DNA from: Aquatica leii
Taxonomy: Eukaryota; Arthropoda; Insecta; Coleoptera; Lampyridae
Reading direction: 5' to 3'
Assembly (NCBI GenBank): GCA_035610365.1
Contig: CM069439.1
Span: 9,362,001-9,426,000, forward strand
DNA: 64,000 nucleotides
Positions 1 to 11,597 of this stretch are shown here, piece by piece. Numbering within the stretch: the stretch's first letter is position 1; every line of letters starts with the position of its first letter. The notes beneath the pieces were generated by a model, which made no database searches, had not been told where the DNA came from, and saw only the letters and a program-made list of their open reading frames with translations. The position numbers and the translations under genes were made by a program.

Positions 1-850
1 CAATTGGTATAAGTTCAGCTCTATTGCCATTTCTCTACAACTGAATTGAAAACCATATCAAACAATGGTTTCCTGGTACTTACATTTTCTAAGCCGATAG
101 TAATTGACAATTTATTAAGTTAGAAACAACTCCACAGCGGTTTTTTCAGAGTATACCAAATAATCTAGTTCAAGTAGATACGAACCGGCTTAAAAGAAAC
201 TGTTCTGCTTTTGGTTAAAAAATAACGATTTTGTAGCAACAAAAAACTTTATGAAATCTAAATACAAAGTTAAGCTGTAACATAAATGCAAAAAGCTTTG
301 TGCTTTGCGTTATAGTGAGCAGTAAGATTTTATCAACACATTAGTTAGATGGAAAAAAGCATCAAACAGAATAAAATAAAATTATGGTAACCTAAAATAA
401 ATGTTTTCTGCTCTGTTACAGTGTGGTGACAGAATTATAAAAATTATATTTGTCATCGGAAACTAACCAAAAATATATGTATTTCAGCAAAGTAAATAAA
501 GATTTCAAACTGAAAGAAACCGAGTTTAAGAGCTCAAGCAAGAAAATATTCGATTCCAATCGAGAAACTTCGGCATCAAGAAGTATATACGTGGAGTTCT
601 ACTGAAACAGAGATTTGTGCCTCCTTAAGCTTAATTTTTAATTAATACTTGTATTTTTATCTGTTTAAAAAATATCAATTTGTAGTGTATATCGTCATCT
701 TTCAAAAGAAGGTAAGTTTCTAGAATTAATTTTATTTTGCTAAGCGCTGTATAGATTTTCTTTGAGTCATATATGGGACAATATGCATTTACATTAGTGA
801 TAGTGCACCATGCGTCTCCAGAACAATACACAAAAAATACTGTTCCTTTT
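1..850. other. AT-rich sequence without recognised features
   Basis: I see no gene, structured RNA or recognisable repeat here. The short open frame on the minus strand at 631-867 has no known motif and a low-complexity AT-driven composition, so I treat it as chance. The stretch ends at the terminal inverted repeat of a hAT element at 855. Confidence 0.6.
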
Positions 851-854
851 CGAT

Positions 855-2460
855 CAGTGGTTCCCAAAGTGGTCCGTACGGACCTTAGAGATCCCCGGGA
901 TCATTCAGGGAGTCCGTGAAAAATTAAAATTGATTTGGGGGTTCCTGAACAACGCCAGGAGGTCCACGCAAGGTTTAAGATAAGATAAAAAAAATTGTGA
1001 CAAATTTTTATTAATATAGAAAGTTAAAATAAATAACAATGAATAAATTATTACCGATTTTTACGTCCTAACTAAAATGTAAATATAGACAGGTGCTTGA
1101 AATACAAGTAATACCAAGCATTGCCGTGAGTCAGGGTTATCTATACAGGTTTATACATAAACGCAATACAGCCAAGACCTGCACCATCTAGTCTATAATA
1201 CGAAGTATAAAAAAGTCGTGCATCTAATCAACAATCTGTGTTATGCGTGATGTGAAATGCATACAACAAATTTTCCTTGTCTTGGATAAAAAGAATTATA
1301 ATTTTTTGTACGCAGATAGCGTACTTTCGTAACGTAAGTATCGTTGAATAAAATTGATATCTCTTTTTAATTTAAATTTATTTAAGCAAATATATACTCT
1401 TGTTTAAGTTGATTAAAAAAATTATGTACCACACTTATTAGTACAATAATTTCTTAGCATTAATTGAATTTCTTTTTTATTAAAAATTTAAGAAGTTTTT
1501 CTAACACAGATCTGTTTCTAAAAAATATATTATTAATGATTCTGTAAAAGAAGTTAGACATATTGGGTTTTATAATTTAATATAACGCACTCTAAAAGTT
1601 ATAGATTGCTATTTTCTATTTTTGTTTATTTTGTTTACTTGCGCGAATAATCAAATCCGCAAATGTTTAGAATTACTGTATTATTATATTCGGTTGTTAA
1701 TTAATTTTTGAATGATTTACTTTACAAGAAAAATTCATTGGTACACAATGAGTACCTACACAATATGTGACATTTACATGAAATTTATCCTTACATCTCA
1801 AATAATTAATTCAAGAGAGCATTACATTGCAACATTCCATTTAAAAAAAGTTATTACAATTAACAGTAATGTGTTGCAAATAAAAATTTTGATAATATAT
1901 TTTCCTATATCTTTTTGGGCCCCTTTTTTTAGATAACAGTATAAGTAAACCAAAGAAAAAATGCAGACAATACAGTGTTGAATATATGAAATATGCGTTT
2001 ATTCCGTCACCAGAAAATAGTGTGTAATATCTGCGTTTGTTGCAAAACTTTTGCTGCTGGGAAGAGGAGAATGTTCTCAGTTTCCAAATCATTCAAAATT
2101 GCAAAATAGAGATGATTTGTTTGCTTATTGTCAACACTTAAAGACGCTTCATACGGGCTTTAACCAAATATTTGAAGACATTCTTCACTTGGATATTCCC
2201 GACAAAATGTTGAACCCTTTTGCAAGTAGTCAAACTCAGAGCACAAATACAGATGAATACATACTAATACAGGACCAAGTTATAAAATTATCCTTAAATG
2301 AGAAGCTGAAACCAATGTTTAAACAAGAATACGACGATCCCAGTTTTATATCCAGCATTATGGGTTACTGTACAGAAGCTGTTGATTGCTTTTCCGTCTT
2401 CCTATTTAGTAGAACGTGGATTCAGTGCTGTTATGAGCCACAAAACGACTAGAAATTAGT
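855..2460 (+). mobile_element. hAT DNA transposon, ZBED/SCAND3-like, internally deleted and lacking its 3' end
   Basis: The left end starts with CAGTGGTTCCCAAAGTGG, a typical hAT terminal inverted repeat, followed by a G/C-rich subterminal segment to about 975. The interior to about 1,950 is AT-rich and non-coding. Coding remnants follow: a BED zinc-finger region (1,950-2,095) and the C-terminal part of the transposase (2,105-2,455). The middle of the transposase, including most of the RNase H-like catalytic core, is missing. No matching inverted repeat is seen on the right; instead piggyBac coding sequence begins within about 10 bp of the last hAT residues. The hAT 3' end was therefore probably lost in a deletion or rearrangement. 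The candidate 8-bp target duplication to the left (847-854) cannot be matched on the right. Confidence 0.75.
1950..2457 (+). pseudogene. Broken hAT transposase (BED finger + C-terminal dimerisation region)
   Basis: Reading 1,950-2,020 gives a KKKCRQYSVEYMKYAF stretch like the BED entry of SCAND3/ZBED-type transposases. After a stop and frame change comes ICVCCKTFAAGK, the zinc-finger Cys pair. An open frame of 133 codons (2,051-2,452) then reads DLFAYCQHLKTLHTGFNQ and DIPDKMLNPFASS, which are hallmark C-terminal segments of this lineage. Near the end, SSYLVERGFSAVMSHK, the hAT dimerisation signature, appears only in a second frame, so there is a frameshift at about 2,395. BED joins the C-terminus directly, which indicates a large internal deletion. 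It cannot encode an active enzyme. Confidence 0.8.
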
Positions 2461-2464
2461 ACTC

Positions 2465-3765
2465 GTATGGATTTTCCGTTGCTACTCACAAACGAAATAA
2501 TATCCGAAATAACTGCTCAAACAAATTTATAGTTTTCTAAAACGTTCACTTCGACCAACAAATATTTCAGAACATAAAATAGAACAATTTGTAGGAACTT
2601 GTACATATACAATGCTTGTTATTTACTTTCCTAAAGTAAGACATTACTGGTCGTCGCCTCATATGGGTCATCCAGCGGTGTCTTCTGTTATGACTTGCAA
2701 CAGAATACCTTGAGGTAGAGGACGTGAACCGTTGTTCAAAATAAACGCATAGCTAAAAATATTCAAAAATTTAACTCCAATGGAAGAAAATGTTGCAGTC
2801 AGTTAGCAGAGAATACCTACTAAATCTAGATCAATAATAAAACCAAAAAACTTCACAATTGAGGTTACAAAGTACTTGTTCTAAGCGAAATCCCCGGATT
2901 TAGTTACAATTTTTACGTTTTTGCTGCCTCTCAAAGTAACACCGTATCTACAGGTGCACCTGATCTTAGTGTTAGTAGCAACGTTGTGGTAAAGCTTGTT
3001 GAAATAATACTAAAATATGTCAATTATAAAATTTTCTTTGACGGTTAGTTTACTAGTATTCCCCTAATGGTATATTTAACCAAAAATGTTATCCTTCCAC
3101 TTGGTACTGTGCGATTGAACCGAATATGAGGAGGTCAGATGTTATCGGAAAAAGAAGAAGATTGTGGTATAAGGGCTTACCAAGAGAAAACTACTGTCAA
3201 AAACGATGTCAAAATGAGTCTTGTTTCTTGGCATGATAATAAAGTTGTAACAACGTTATCAACGTATGTAGGGTCACAACCAACAGCATCTAAAGAAAGT
3301 TTTTTCAGAAATGAAAAAAATTTCACAAAAATTGACTGTCTCTAAAGTATACTAAAATACAATTCGTATATAAGAGACGTGGACTTATTAGATCCTACGC
3401 TGGGATTCTATCGTATCAAAATATGGCCAAAGAGATTCAACCTGCAATTTTTTTTCCATATGCTGTTATGGAGAAGGCAAAAAAATAATTACATGCCACT
3501 TGTTAATTTTAAAATAGCAATCGCTGATGCTTGATGTAAATCTGGAAAATATGGGCATGCACGAAAAAGAAGAAGGTCCAGTGCAGACCTTCAATTAGCA
3601 TATGGACACATAAAAAAAAACGTAAAGCTGTTAAAATTCCTCAAATGGAAGTACAGAAAGACGGATTGGATCACAAGCCCAAATGGAGAAAAAAAACGAA
3701 AAAAAACCCTGCAAATTTCCTGATTTCAAATCCCAATCTTTTATATACTGTACAAAATCTCTAGT
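2465..3765 (+). pseudogene. piggyBac-family transposase fossil, 5'-truncated
   Basis: piggyBac transposases are DDE/D enzymes that cut and paste at TTAA. Across three frames I can read, in order: LLLTNEIISEITAQTNLYS (about 2,490-2,550); HYWSSPHMGHPAVSSVMTCN (about 2,640-2,700); the region with PDLSVSSNVVVKLVE (about 2,960-3,010); the 68-codon open frame 3,139-3,345 with VSWHDNKVVTTLSTYVGSQPT; YNSYIRDVDLLD (about 3,365-3,400), a decayed form of the family's YNxxMGGVDxxD motif; and a C-terminal stretch QKDGLDHKPKW leading to a degenerate Cys-rich finger (about 3,655-3,765). The order and spacing match the family. Several frameshifts and in-frame stops make it non-functional. The N-terminus is absent because the copy begins at the junction with the hAT fossil. 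No terminal repeats were identified. Confidence 0.85.
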
Positions 3766-3789
3766 GGCGCTTTATTTAAATAAAGTCAG

Positions 3790-4840
3790 GAACGGTTTCG
3801 ATCGATTCCATACAGAATGATTATAATTTTTATTGTCCTTAATGCTTCTTGTATCATATTTGATACGGAACAGTTTTTTGAAAAATTTCTGTTTAAGTTT
3901 TAAATAAGATTTTTTTAATTAGTATTCCAATAAATTGTGAAAATCTAAAATAAATTAAACTTTCAATAAGTTACTTCAATTTAGACGCAAATTTTAGGTT
4001 TACACATTCAATAGAAGCTTTAGAAGCTTTCTATCTTGCCTGCGATTACAGTGTTTGTAAACTGGGGCTACTGGAAACTCTCGCGGATGATTATGCATAA
4101 ATTTAATTAAGCAAAATTTATATAAGTTTGAAATAGTAAGTACCTTCAATTCATTATATAAAAAGCTGTAGCATGATCAACCGGTTTTCAAAGCATATTT
4201 TGTTTTTTTTTGTAAAGCAAAACTAAAAGATGAAATAGTGAAAAAACATAGTGGTGCCAACTCACTACCCTGTACTCAATAATAAACTGAACTAGCGCTA
4301 AAAACACCACTATTAGCTGGTCCAAAAGTAGAATAGACTTTAATTGAACAATCGTATAAACTATTTTTTGTCCCTAAGGCAAAAATAATAGATGTGGTGT
4401 TTCCACCGTAGGTACAAGTCAATTATTACGTCCAGGTACTTCATTGTGACCTCCATGTTTAACGGTTTACATAAGCAATCAATCAGATTCCAACCAGTCT
4501 CCTGTATACTAAATGAACAAGTTTCTGAGATGATTGGGACGCGTCTGTGAGGACAAAAGCACTCCCAGTTTCATTAAGATTAACCCCAATAAAATTAAAA
4601 CCAAACCAAGATTTGATTATAACGATTCCTAAATTTGTTATTTTAAACACATCTTCTCAGATTCCTCCAAAGAAAATGGTTACCGTTTGATCACCAAATC
4701 GGGATTCTCCTTTCTTTCCAGCATTTTTCAAAATTTCTTATAACAATCTTTCTAAAACCAATCCTTTTTATTTTTTTCAGTAATAAGTCATAATTAATTT
4801 ACAGTGTAATAGCGAAGACTTCCACGGCCGGAGTCTATAT
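3790..4840. other. AT-rich intergenic sequence
   Basis: Between the piggyBac fossil and the Penelope element I see no open frame with a recognisable motif, no terminal repeats and no structured RNA. Composition is AT-rich with short homopolymer runs. Confidence 0.5.
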
Positions 4841-5102
4841 ATACTAATATGAGAACGTCTTCCGAGTGTGAACCGTCTCATTGTTGTAACCGAAATTGCC
4901 AACGTTTTGTCCACTTTCGTAAAAGGTTCCATCAGGGCGTGAGAAAAATCGAAGAACTCAAACAAGCAACTGAAATCTAAAAACTTTTCAAAAGTTAAGT
5001 AATTAACTTGTGAACCAAGCCAGATTCTAAACTCTAAAAAGATAAGAAAGAAATCGAGAAACGAAAATCTAACAAAGAACCATTACAGAGTTAGGCAAAC
5101 TA
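4841..5102 (+). repeat. Left inverted terminal repeat of the Penelope-like element
   Basis: This arm is the reverse complement of 6,630-6,888, with substitutions and small gaps. Shared blocks include TCATTGTTGTAACC, CCACTTTCGTAA, ATCTAACAAAGAACCA and CAGAGTTAGG. Read forward, an ATG at about 4,850 opens a short frame rich in charged residues, so the repeat may include the 5' end of the element's ORF. Confidence 0.85.
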
Positions 5103-5104
5103 AA

Positions 5105-5905
5105 CGTCAAATTACCCCTTCAGATTCTAAGCCACCATGTCTATACAGACTTCCCAACATTCATAAACAGGTATTCCCTTTCGACCTATCGTCAGTACTA
5201 TCCAATCTCCTACCTACAAGCTAACCAAGTTCTTATCCAACATTCTTTGCGAGTTTACAGGTAAAACCTCTTCTCACATCCTCAACTATCAGCATTTTAT
5301 TCAACGTAAGTAAGTTTTGATGTCATTTCACTTTTTACTAAAGTTCCTATTAAGGATTCGCTTATTATCATCGAACAGATTCTGTCTCAACATGACAAGG
5401 ACTTGAGTTTGGTTCCTCTTATTGATAAGTGTCTATCTTCCACTTACTTCCAATTTGATAACAAGGTTTACGAACAGGTTTCTGGTGATGCGATGGGTTC
5501 TCCTCTATCACCTGTTGTAACTAACATTTTTATGGAATCCTTTGAAACGGCTGCTTTGGAATCATCAATATTAAAACCTAAAGATTGGTTTAGGTATGCT
5601 GACGACACGTTTATTGTTTGGTCTCATGGTCATCTCGAATTGTCTAAGTTTCTTGATCATCTTAACAATCAACACTTAGATATCAAATTTATTATGGAAA
5701 TCGAAAGTAATGATTCCCTCCCATTTTTTGACGTTTTTGTGACTCGTAAGCACGACGGACTTCTGGACCATTCTGTTTATCGCAAACCCATCCATACAGA
5801 CAGATACCTTCATGCTTCGTCTCATCAACATCCTGCACAGAAACGTTCTGTTATTGAATCTTTGGCACATCGTGCTTTTTCTATTTGCCAACCTGGAATC
5901 TAGAC
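5105..5905 (+). pseudogene. Penelope-type reverse transcriptase domain
   Basis: The first part reads PPCLYRLPNIHKQ and FRPIVSTIQSPTYKLTKFL, the PKIHK...RPIVS signature of Penelope reverse transcriptases. The longest open frame (5,403-5,903) holds the catalytic palm: SGDAMGSPLSPVVTNIFME, then FRYADDTFIVW with the YADD box, then LPFFDVFVTRKHDG and VYRKPIHTDRYLHASSHQHP, the conserved thumb-side segment of the family. The enzyme would copy element RNA by target-primed reverse transcription. The wider ORF is broken and not functional. The domain order RT then GIY-YIG distinguishes it from LINEs and LTR elements. Confidence 0.9.
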
Positions 5906-6184
5906 TCGGAACTCCGTCATCTTACTAGAACCTTAGTGAACAATGGTTATATAAAGCGAGATATTCATAGTTATTAATCGTCGTCTACATCCACGTACTC
6001 GATTACCCAAGGACATTTCTACTCTCGAATCCAATCCGAAATTGGCTTTTTTACCCTACACTCACAAGGTTACAGATCAAATAGGAAAACTTCTTCGTCA
6101 GAATGGTATCAAACCCATATCCAACTCGACAGACAAAATCTCTCAGATTCTTCCTTCTCCCAAGGACAAATTTCCAACACTTTA

Positions 6185-6602
6185 ATCTCAAGGTGGATAC
6201 CAAATTCCTTGTTTATGTGGTTTAGTCTATATTGGTGAAACCAGTCGTTCCGTCATTACTAGCATTTCAGAACATGATCGTTGTATAAGGAAAAGGCATA
6301 TTTCTAAGTCTGCGGTTGCTGAACATCATTTTACTACAGATCACAAGATAGATTTTGATAACGTTTCGGTGATTGCCAAATCTCCATTCTTTTTTAATAG
6401 GAAATTCCGAGAGAGCATAGAAATCATCAAACACCCCAATAACTTCAATCGTGATCATGGTTTCGAGCTATCCTCTTTTTGGTTCCGGGTCATTAATCTT
6501 TTATCAAAAACACGCCTTCTTTCAACCGTAACCCAATCGGAGTCGAGCTTAACCAGCCTTGACGATACTTCTTCTTTATATACGGATACTATTTCTTTTT
6601 AA
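6185..6602 (+). pseudogene. GIY-YIG endonuclease domain of the Penelope-like element
   Basis: The segment opens with GGYQIPCLCGLVYIGETSRS, where GYQIPC...VYIGE is the GIY...YIG core. It continues with SAVAEHHFTTDHKIDF and then FNRKFRESIEIIKHPNNFNR in the open frame 6,369-6,602, which is the usual C-terminal tail of Penelope GIY-YIG domains. The endonuclease nicks the target DNA for priming. It lies about 280 bp downstream of the reverse transcriptase and just inside the right inverted repeat. Confidence 0.88.
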
Positions 6603-6629
6603 GTCACTTCTATGGAGTTTAGAATCTGT

Positions 6630-6888
6630 TGTTACCTAACTCTGTAGTGGTTCTTTGTTAGATTTTCGTTTGCTTTTTCAAGTTTATCGTTTTTCTTCCT
6701 TACCTTTTCAGAGTTTAGAGTCTGGCTTGTTTTACAAATTGATTACCTAACTTTTAAAAAGTTCTTAGTTAGATTTCGGTTGCTTGTTTGATGCCCCTTA
6801 CGAAAGTGGGCGAAACGGTGGGAACTTTGGTTACAACAATGACACGGTCCAAACCCGGAAGATGTTCTCATCTTAGTATCATAATTTA
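6630..6888 (-). repeat. Right inverted terminal repeat of the Penelope-like element
   Basis: This is the inverted partner of 4,841-5,102. The match continues for roughly 255 bp, with scattered differences. It begins just after the last GIY-YIG codons and ends in AT-rich DNA at about 6,890. Confidence 0.85.
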
Positions 6889-6889
6889 C

Positions 6890-9045
6890 AGTGTTAAAAA
6901 CATTTTGCAAACATTCGAAATTTTTTCATTTTACTGTCAAAATTATCAAGCACTTTTTACTTTCCTTTAGAGAAAGTATAGCGATCGGAATTTTTTTGCA
7001 GAATTTCACGTTCTCCTGAATCAGTAAATTGTATTTTTGAGAAAAAAAAATTGGGTGTCTGCGTGTGTGTGTGTGTGTGGAACAATGTAACCACCATACC
7101 TCTCGAACCAAAAGTCTTAGTAACTTAAAATTTTGTATGGAGTTGGCTTTTCATATTCTCTGGGTTATATTAAAAGATGGGTCTGATAAAGAAAGTAAAT
7201 GTATTCGCTATTTTTAACAGTTTTTCTTATATAATTTTGTAGGTATGTAAATTATTCGAATTATTTTCTTATAGAGATAACTCTTCCTAACCGTTTATTC
7301 AAATAAAAACAATTCTTAAAGGAAAAGCAAGATAGGTTAAAAATAACAGTTTTTCTCTATTTTCTTCAATTTGAAAATAAACAATATATAGAAATTCCAT
7401 ATAGGAAAGTCGTGTGTTGACACACCAGTTTTTTTTTAAGTTGGCGTCTTGAATATACACGAGAAGAGCGATAGTTGCCAAACCTTTCTCTAATCTTTGT
7501 CTTGTACAAGAGAAGCACTGCAGCCAGTTTCTATTGCCCAAAAAAAAAACAATCCTGCCAAAAACCTAGATTTATAATGATCGTCAGATGCAGAAGAACT
7601 ATCAATTAAGAAAATTGACAGTAATACAATCTTGACCAAAACCAATATTTTTTCTCGTTCTTTTTAATTTGATACTTTAGTTTCTATTTAAAAAAAAAGA
7701 AGTAGCGAATCAGTTTAGCAATAAAAAATGTTGGAAGTTTTTTTATATTAGTACTATTATTCATGTATAGCAAATTAATACTATGAGATTTCATTCACTT
7801 TATTTTTATTGTTTATTAAATCTCATATGCATTTAAATAGCGATCATCAACAGTAATAGTTTTAGTAGAACGAGTTGCCCTTTTAATACAATCTTAAATA
7901 ATAGAATAAACCCACAAATCGAGTTTTTGTCGCAGATCCAAGTGGGCAGTTTCATGGCTTCCAAATTTATTCCAAACTCCGAACATGTCCACGAGAAAAG
8001 CTCGTCTTGTGAATAATTTAACACACAAAATTTATCCAAAATAGAAAACTATAATAAACGTAATTTTTTATCGATTGATTTCTTTATAAATTGGCTTAAT
8101 ATTCCTTTACCAAACCATCTTTAGGTCATTCTGCAAAACCATTGCCGTTTTTGATCAAATTGCTGATTTCAAAACCATAATATTTTCTAAATTACTGTTC
8201 GATTTCTGTGACCCATGCAGCTGCTAAAGACACTTAACAGCTTTTTTCGAATTTACTTTATTTAAAAAATTCCAAGTTACACTGTCAGTTTTAGACTCAA
8301 AAAAATAGTACGGTTATAAAATAACTTTGACAAAACATCAAGAAGTAAAAGAAACTGAATGAAGAAGAACTAAAAAAATGCGTTTACTTTTTTTGGTTTC
8401 ACCAAGCTCAAGATGTTAGTAGCAACCCTTTGAAGGTCTAAAACCGATTTAGAATGCAAAGAAAAAGAGTAGTAGTCAAAATATGATTGAAAAATAGATT
8501 GAAGTAAAATAAATAATTGCAAAATGCAAATGAGTACACGTTACTGCTCAAAACATTTTGCAGAATCTACGTAATTACATTAGCACATAAAGAAATGTGA
8601 ATATTTAATTTCAATAGTTGCCTCTATTATGGTTTTGTTAGGTTGTTTTGAGAAATAATTTAAATTTTTTATCAACATTTTAAAATATAGCATTAAAAAT
8701 TATAAACTTGCATAGTAATGAAAACCTAATTTACCAATGTAAACTTAATCACATGTTTAGTATATATAAAAAATAACATTAACTTTATTTTGATGTTTTT
8801 AAGCAAGCATAAATTACTTAAACTTTTCGTTCGTTTTTGACTAATTTTTTTTATGTTTACAAATTTATCCAAATTAAATCAATTCCGGAATCGGTGTGAC
8901 GTAGTAAATAAGGTAATAAGTGCTTTTACGACAAGTCTAAAAATGTTGTTATGTGAAGTATATATTTCACGGTTGAAAACTTCTAGTGTATACGAAACCG
9001 GAACATTAATGAAAGCGAGTTCATTGATGGCGCCTAAGAATGCGC
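6890..9045. other. AT-rich intergenic sequence
   Basis: No gene is supported here. A short GT microsatellite is annotated separately. Small open frames (for example minus 7,299-7,541 and 7,833-8,039) have no recognised motif and are consistent with chance. Confidence 0.5.
7062..7079. repeat. GT dinucleotide microsatellite
   Basis: About nine GT units follow a short A-run and a TGTCTGC lead-in. It is too short to be functionally notable. Confidence 0.85.
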
Positions 9046-10740
9046 GGTGGTCCCATCAAATATGACAGTGAGCGTTCCCGGTCGACCCACGTGCTGTTTA
9101 TGAGATCTCTAACTGCTCTATAAATCAACACCCTAGTAGCTAACGTGTGTAATTAAAAAGAACAGTCAATCTGCCACCTGACTATGCACATTACATAACA
9201 CTCAACTTTGATCTATTCCGGCTACGCGTTAACTTTATAAATGAGAATTTGAGGTAAATTTGATTAATTTGATAGCGTTCTATGAGTTTGGCGCGAGTAG
9301 TCCCAAAGCAAAAAGCGGAATTGGCGAATGCACGTGCCCTGTTCCGCATTATAATACACGATTAAGTATCATATCGTTCAACGTTCAGCAAGAACAATTC
9401 CTCGAAATAAATGCAACTCCGTATATGTCACTAGCCTTCCCTCAACAATCTGCAACTACCAATTATGGTCTAATTGGTTTTCAGAAATAATGTCGATTTT
9501 CTACTCTGAGTTTCGCTTTTAATAAATACACTTTTAACAATAGTTAATTGGGCATTGCCGTCATCGGAATGTTCTCGTCTTATTTTTTATGCGTTAATTC
9601 AGATACGAGGGTGGCACATGTCGCAGATATTGTCTCGGCACAAAGTTAAAACGACTTGGAGGGATAAGTCGAGGTATCAAAAGTCCGTTAGCGAGTTCGC
9701 TCGAGAACAGCAATTGCGCCAAGTTTTTTTACGATTAATCTCCCCGTTTAATATTTGTTCCCCGCGTAGCTCACTACCCCACACGATTTTTATTATCTCC
9801 ACAAACACGTTCGTCAAAATATGTTTGTTATTTTACAGTTGTTTCGGGCTGCATTTTATTTACCGGAGCTCGCTTACGATTGTGTTCTTGTGTCGGATAG
9901 TACTGACAAAGAAGACCGCTCATTGATGCAAAAAGCTGGGGCCGCGCACGGGGCCGAGTAAGAGGGATTGCTCATTAAAATCCATGTATGTTGAGAATGT
10001 GGAAACGCAACTTCGCGACTCGTCGCCACATTCTGACTGCCTGCTGGACACAATAAATATTGCATCTATCTAGTCAACAATACAACAGCACCGTATATTT
10101 TCTCGCAAAAAATGATCTCTGGTTTGGACGCCCGAGATTTATTCGAGAAGATATCAAAGGTACATCAGTTCGTTACAGACCGCTATTGTGACTGCGCCCT
10201 CCGTGCCGCGCGCGCCGCTAATTTATGCAACCTCCTAATAAGGGAGTATAAGCCTTCAAACAATGGATATATTTTTTACAAGTGCGTTTGTAGGCATATG
10301 TACGGATTCGCGATGTCGTTCGCCTCCAAGAAGAAGACAGTGACGAACCTGTTGAAGTACCACCGTAGTACTTATACGTATCGTACCAGCAAATTATCCG
10401 CCAGCTCTAGTGTAGCAATCATGACTGTAATTTCATAACAGGTTTCGATTTGAGGTTGATAGACTTGGCCTAATCGACTTTGAGATAATTTATAACCGTC
10501 TTGTTTTATTTGCCACCCTCATTAGTCGATGCACCGCGATCGGCCAGAAAAACTTCGAACAAGTATCGATGCCTGCCTATAATGGCTATGACAAAACAAA
10601 AACCCGATTGACGGCTCGTTTCGAATCAAACTGACCTCAAATTCGTCGTTGTTAACCAACAGCCACCAAACGCCGTAACGACTAATTTTATAAAACGAAT
10701 TAAACTGAGCACCCACTACGTCCGTTCAACACCCACATCT
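9046..10740. promoter_or_regulatory. CpG- and GC-richer unique block, candidate conserved non-coding DNA
   Basis: Relative to its very AT-rich surroundings this block has many CpG dinucleotides, for example GCCGCGCGCGCCGC near 10,205, GGGCCGCG near 9,940 and GATCGGCCAG near 10,540. It has few homopolymer runs and no transposon motif. Open frames such as plus 10,112-10,438 and 9,555-9,926 have no recognisable domain and probably result from higher GC. It ends about 30 bp from the candidate microexon on the minus strand. I infer regulatory or constrained intronic sequence of a host gene; promoter activity is not shown by the sequence. Confidence 0.3.
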
Positions 10741-10771
10741 AATAAGAAGTAATTACTGTTAGAATACTTAC

Positions 10772-10804
10772 CGCTCCGTCCAGCAGAGCGTATCGTCTCG
10801 ATAC
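10772..10804 (-). other. Candidate 33-nt host microexon
   Basis: On the minus strand a pyrimidine-rich acceptor (TAATTTTTTGTTCCAG) ends at 10,805. The next 33 nt are G/C-richer, and a full-consensus donor GTAAGTATT starts at 10,771. The 33-nt length is a multiple of three and all three frames are open; one reads VSRRYALLDGA. Microexons of this size are typical of alternatively spliced neuronal or muscle genes, but I do not recognise the peptide. The adjacent CpG-rich block supports the idea of a constrained locus. Flanking exons are not visible in the window, so the gene would have long introns. A chance match of strong splice sites remains possible. Confidence 0.35.
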
Positions 10805-10809
10805 CTGGA

Positions 10810-11595
10810 ACAAAAAATTACATAAATTACTACTTCCCAAACTACAACTTGATATCACAGAATTTGAAACCGCGGTCATTAGATGCTTGTTCGTCCATTA
10901 AAAAGATATGCATATTCAACGTATCGACTCCCGTAATTACCGAAATAAAAAACAAAATTTTAAAAAATCGTGTTCGATTTAAACAAAAAAAAAGTACCAA
11001 AATTGTATCTTAAAAATGAGCACGATTTTCAGATTGAATACATCAAGCGCATTTTCCAAATGTGAAATAGTATCGGTCCATTAAAGAAAAACAATCGAGA
11101 AAACTAACTTTTTATCAACCAATTACGATCAAACGAGAAATAAGTACTTACAGTAAAAACCTAAAATATTATCGAACCGTTACAATGTATGTACCTATAT
11201 GTTGTATTCATGTACTAGTAATATTTTGGGTATTGACATAAAAAGATCTAAAATAATTTACTTATTTAAAAACTCCTCTTTTATCGATTGACAAAGTTTC
11301 TCAATTGTAGAATAATAATAATTTATATATCTACATGTCATCACTTATTAGTAATCGTACCTTGTCACAATAGAATAGAATAAAACAAATAAAAATGATT
11401 TCAACTACCACCAAGCTTTAAATCTCTACAATTAAGACAAAATTTTGATAAAAAAGATAAATGATGTTGATGTGTAATAAGCACTAATGCAAAAAATATT
11501 TTAAAAAATCCAGCAAGAAAAAAACAATTCCGGATTTACAAAGATTAGAAAATATAATTAGAAAAACAAAACAAAAAGTTCCTAAAAAGAACAAC
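10810..11595. other. AT-rich sequence without recognised features
   Basis: No gene, repeat end or structured RNA was recognised. If the microexon is real, this is intron. Confidence 0.45.
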
Positions 11596-11597
11596 GA

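Larger units (their letters stand above)
4841..6888 (+). mobile_element. Penelope-like retroelement with inverted terminal repeats
   Basis: The unit is bounded by two long inverted repeats (4,841-5,102 and 6,630-6,888) and between them encodes, on the plus strand, a Penelope-type reverse transcriptase followed by a GIY-YIG endonuclease. This is the diagnostic domain order of Penelope-like elements. Penelope elements often carry terminal repeats in direct or inverted arrangement, and here the arrangement is inverted. The two arms have clearly diverged, so the insertion is old. The element is broken, with several lesions across the coding region, but both ends are still present. A solo piece of the same terminal repeat lies at 11,636-11,815. 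Other Penelope fragments in the window look like different subfamilies. Confidence 0.85.

Noticed and set aside
2051-2452. Host SCAND3/ZBED-type gene
   Set aside because: A terminal inverted repeat, frameshift and internal deletion show a transposon relic, not a domesticated gene.
9555-9926. 123-codon open frame as a gene
   Set aside because: Composition and lack of any motif suggest chance; overlapping frames on the other strand are equally open.
10112-10438. 108-codon open frame as a small protein gene
   Set aside because: No recognised domain, no splice or codon-use support, and open frames are expected in the locally GC-richer block.
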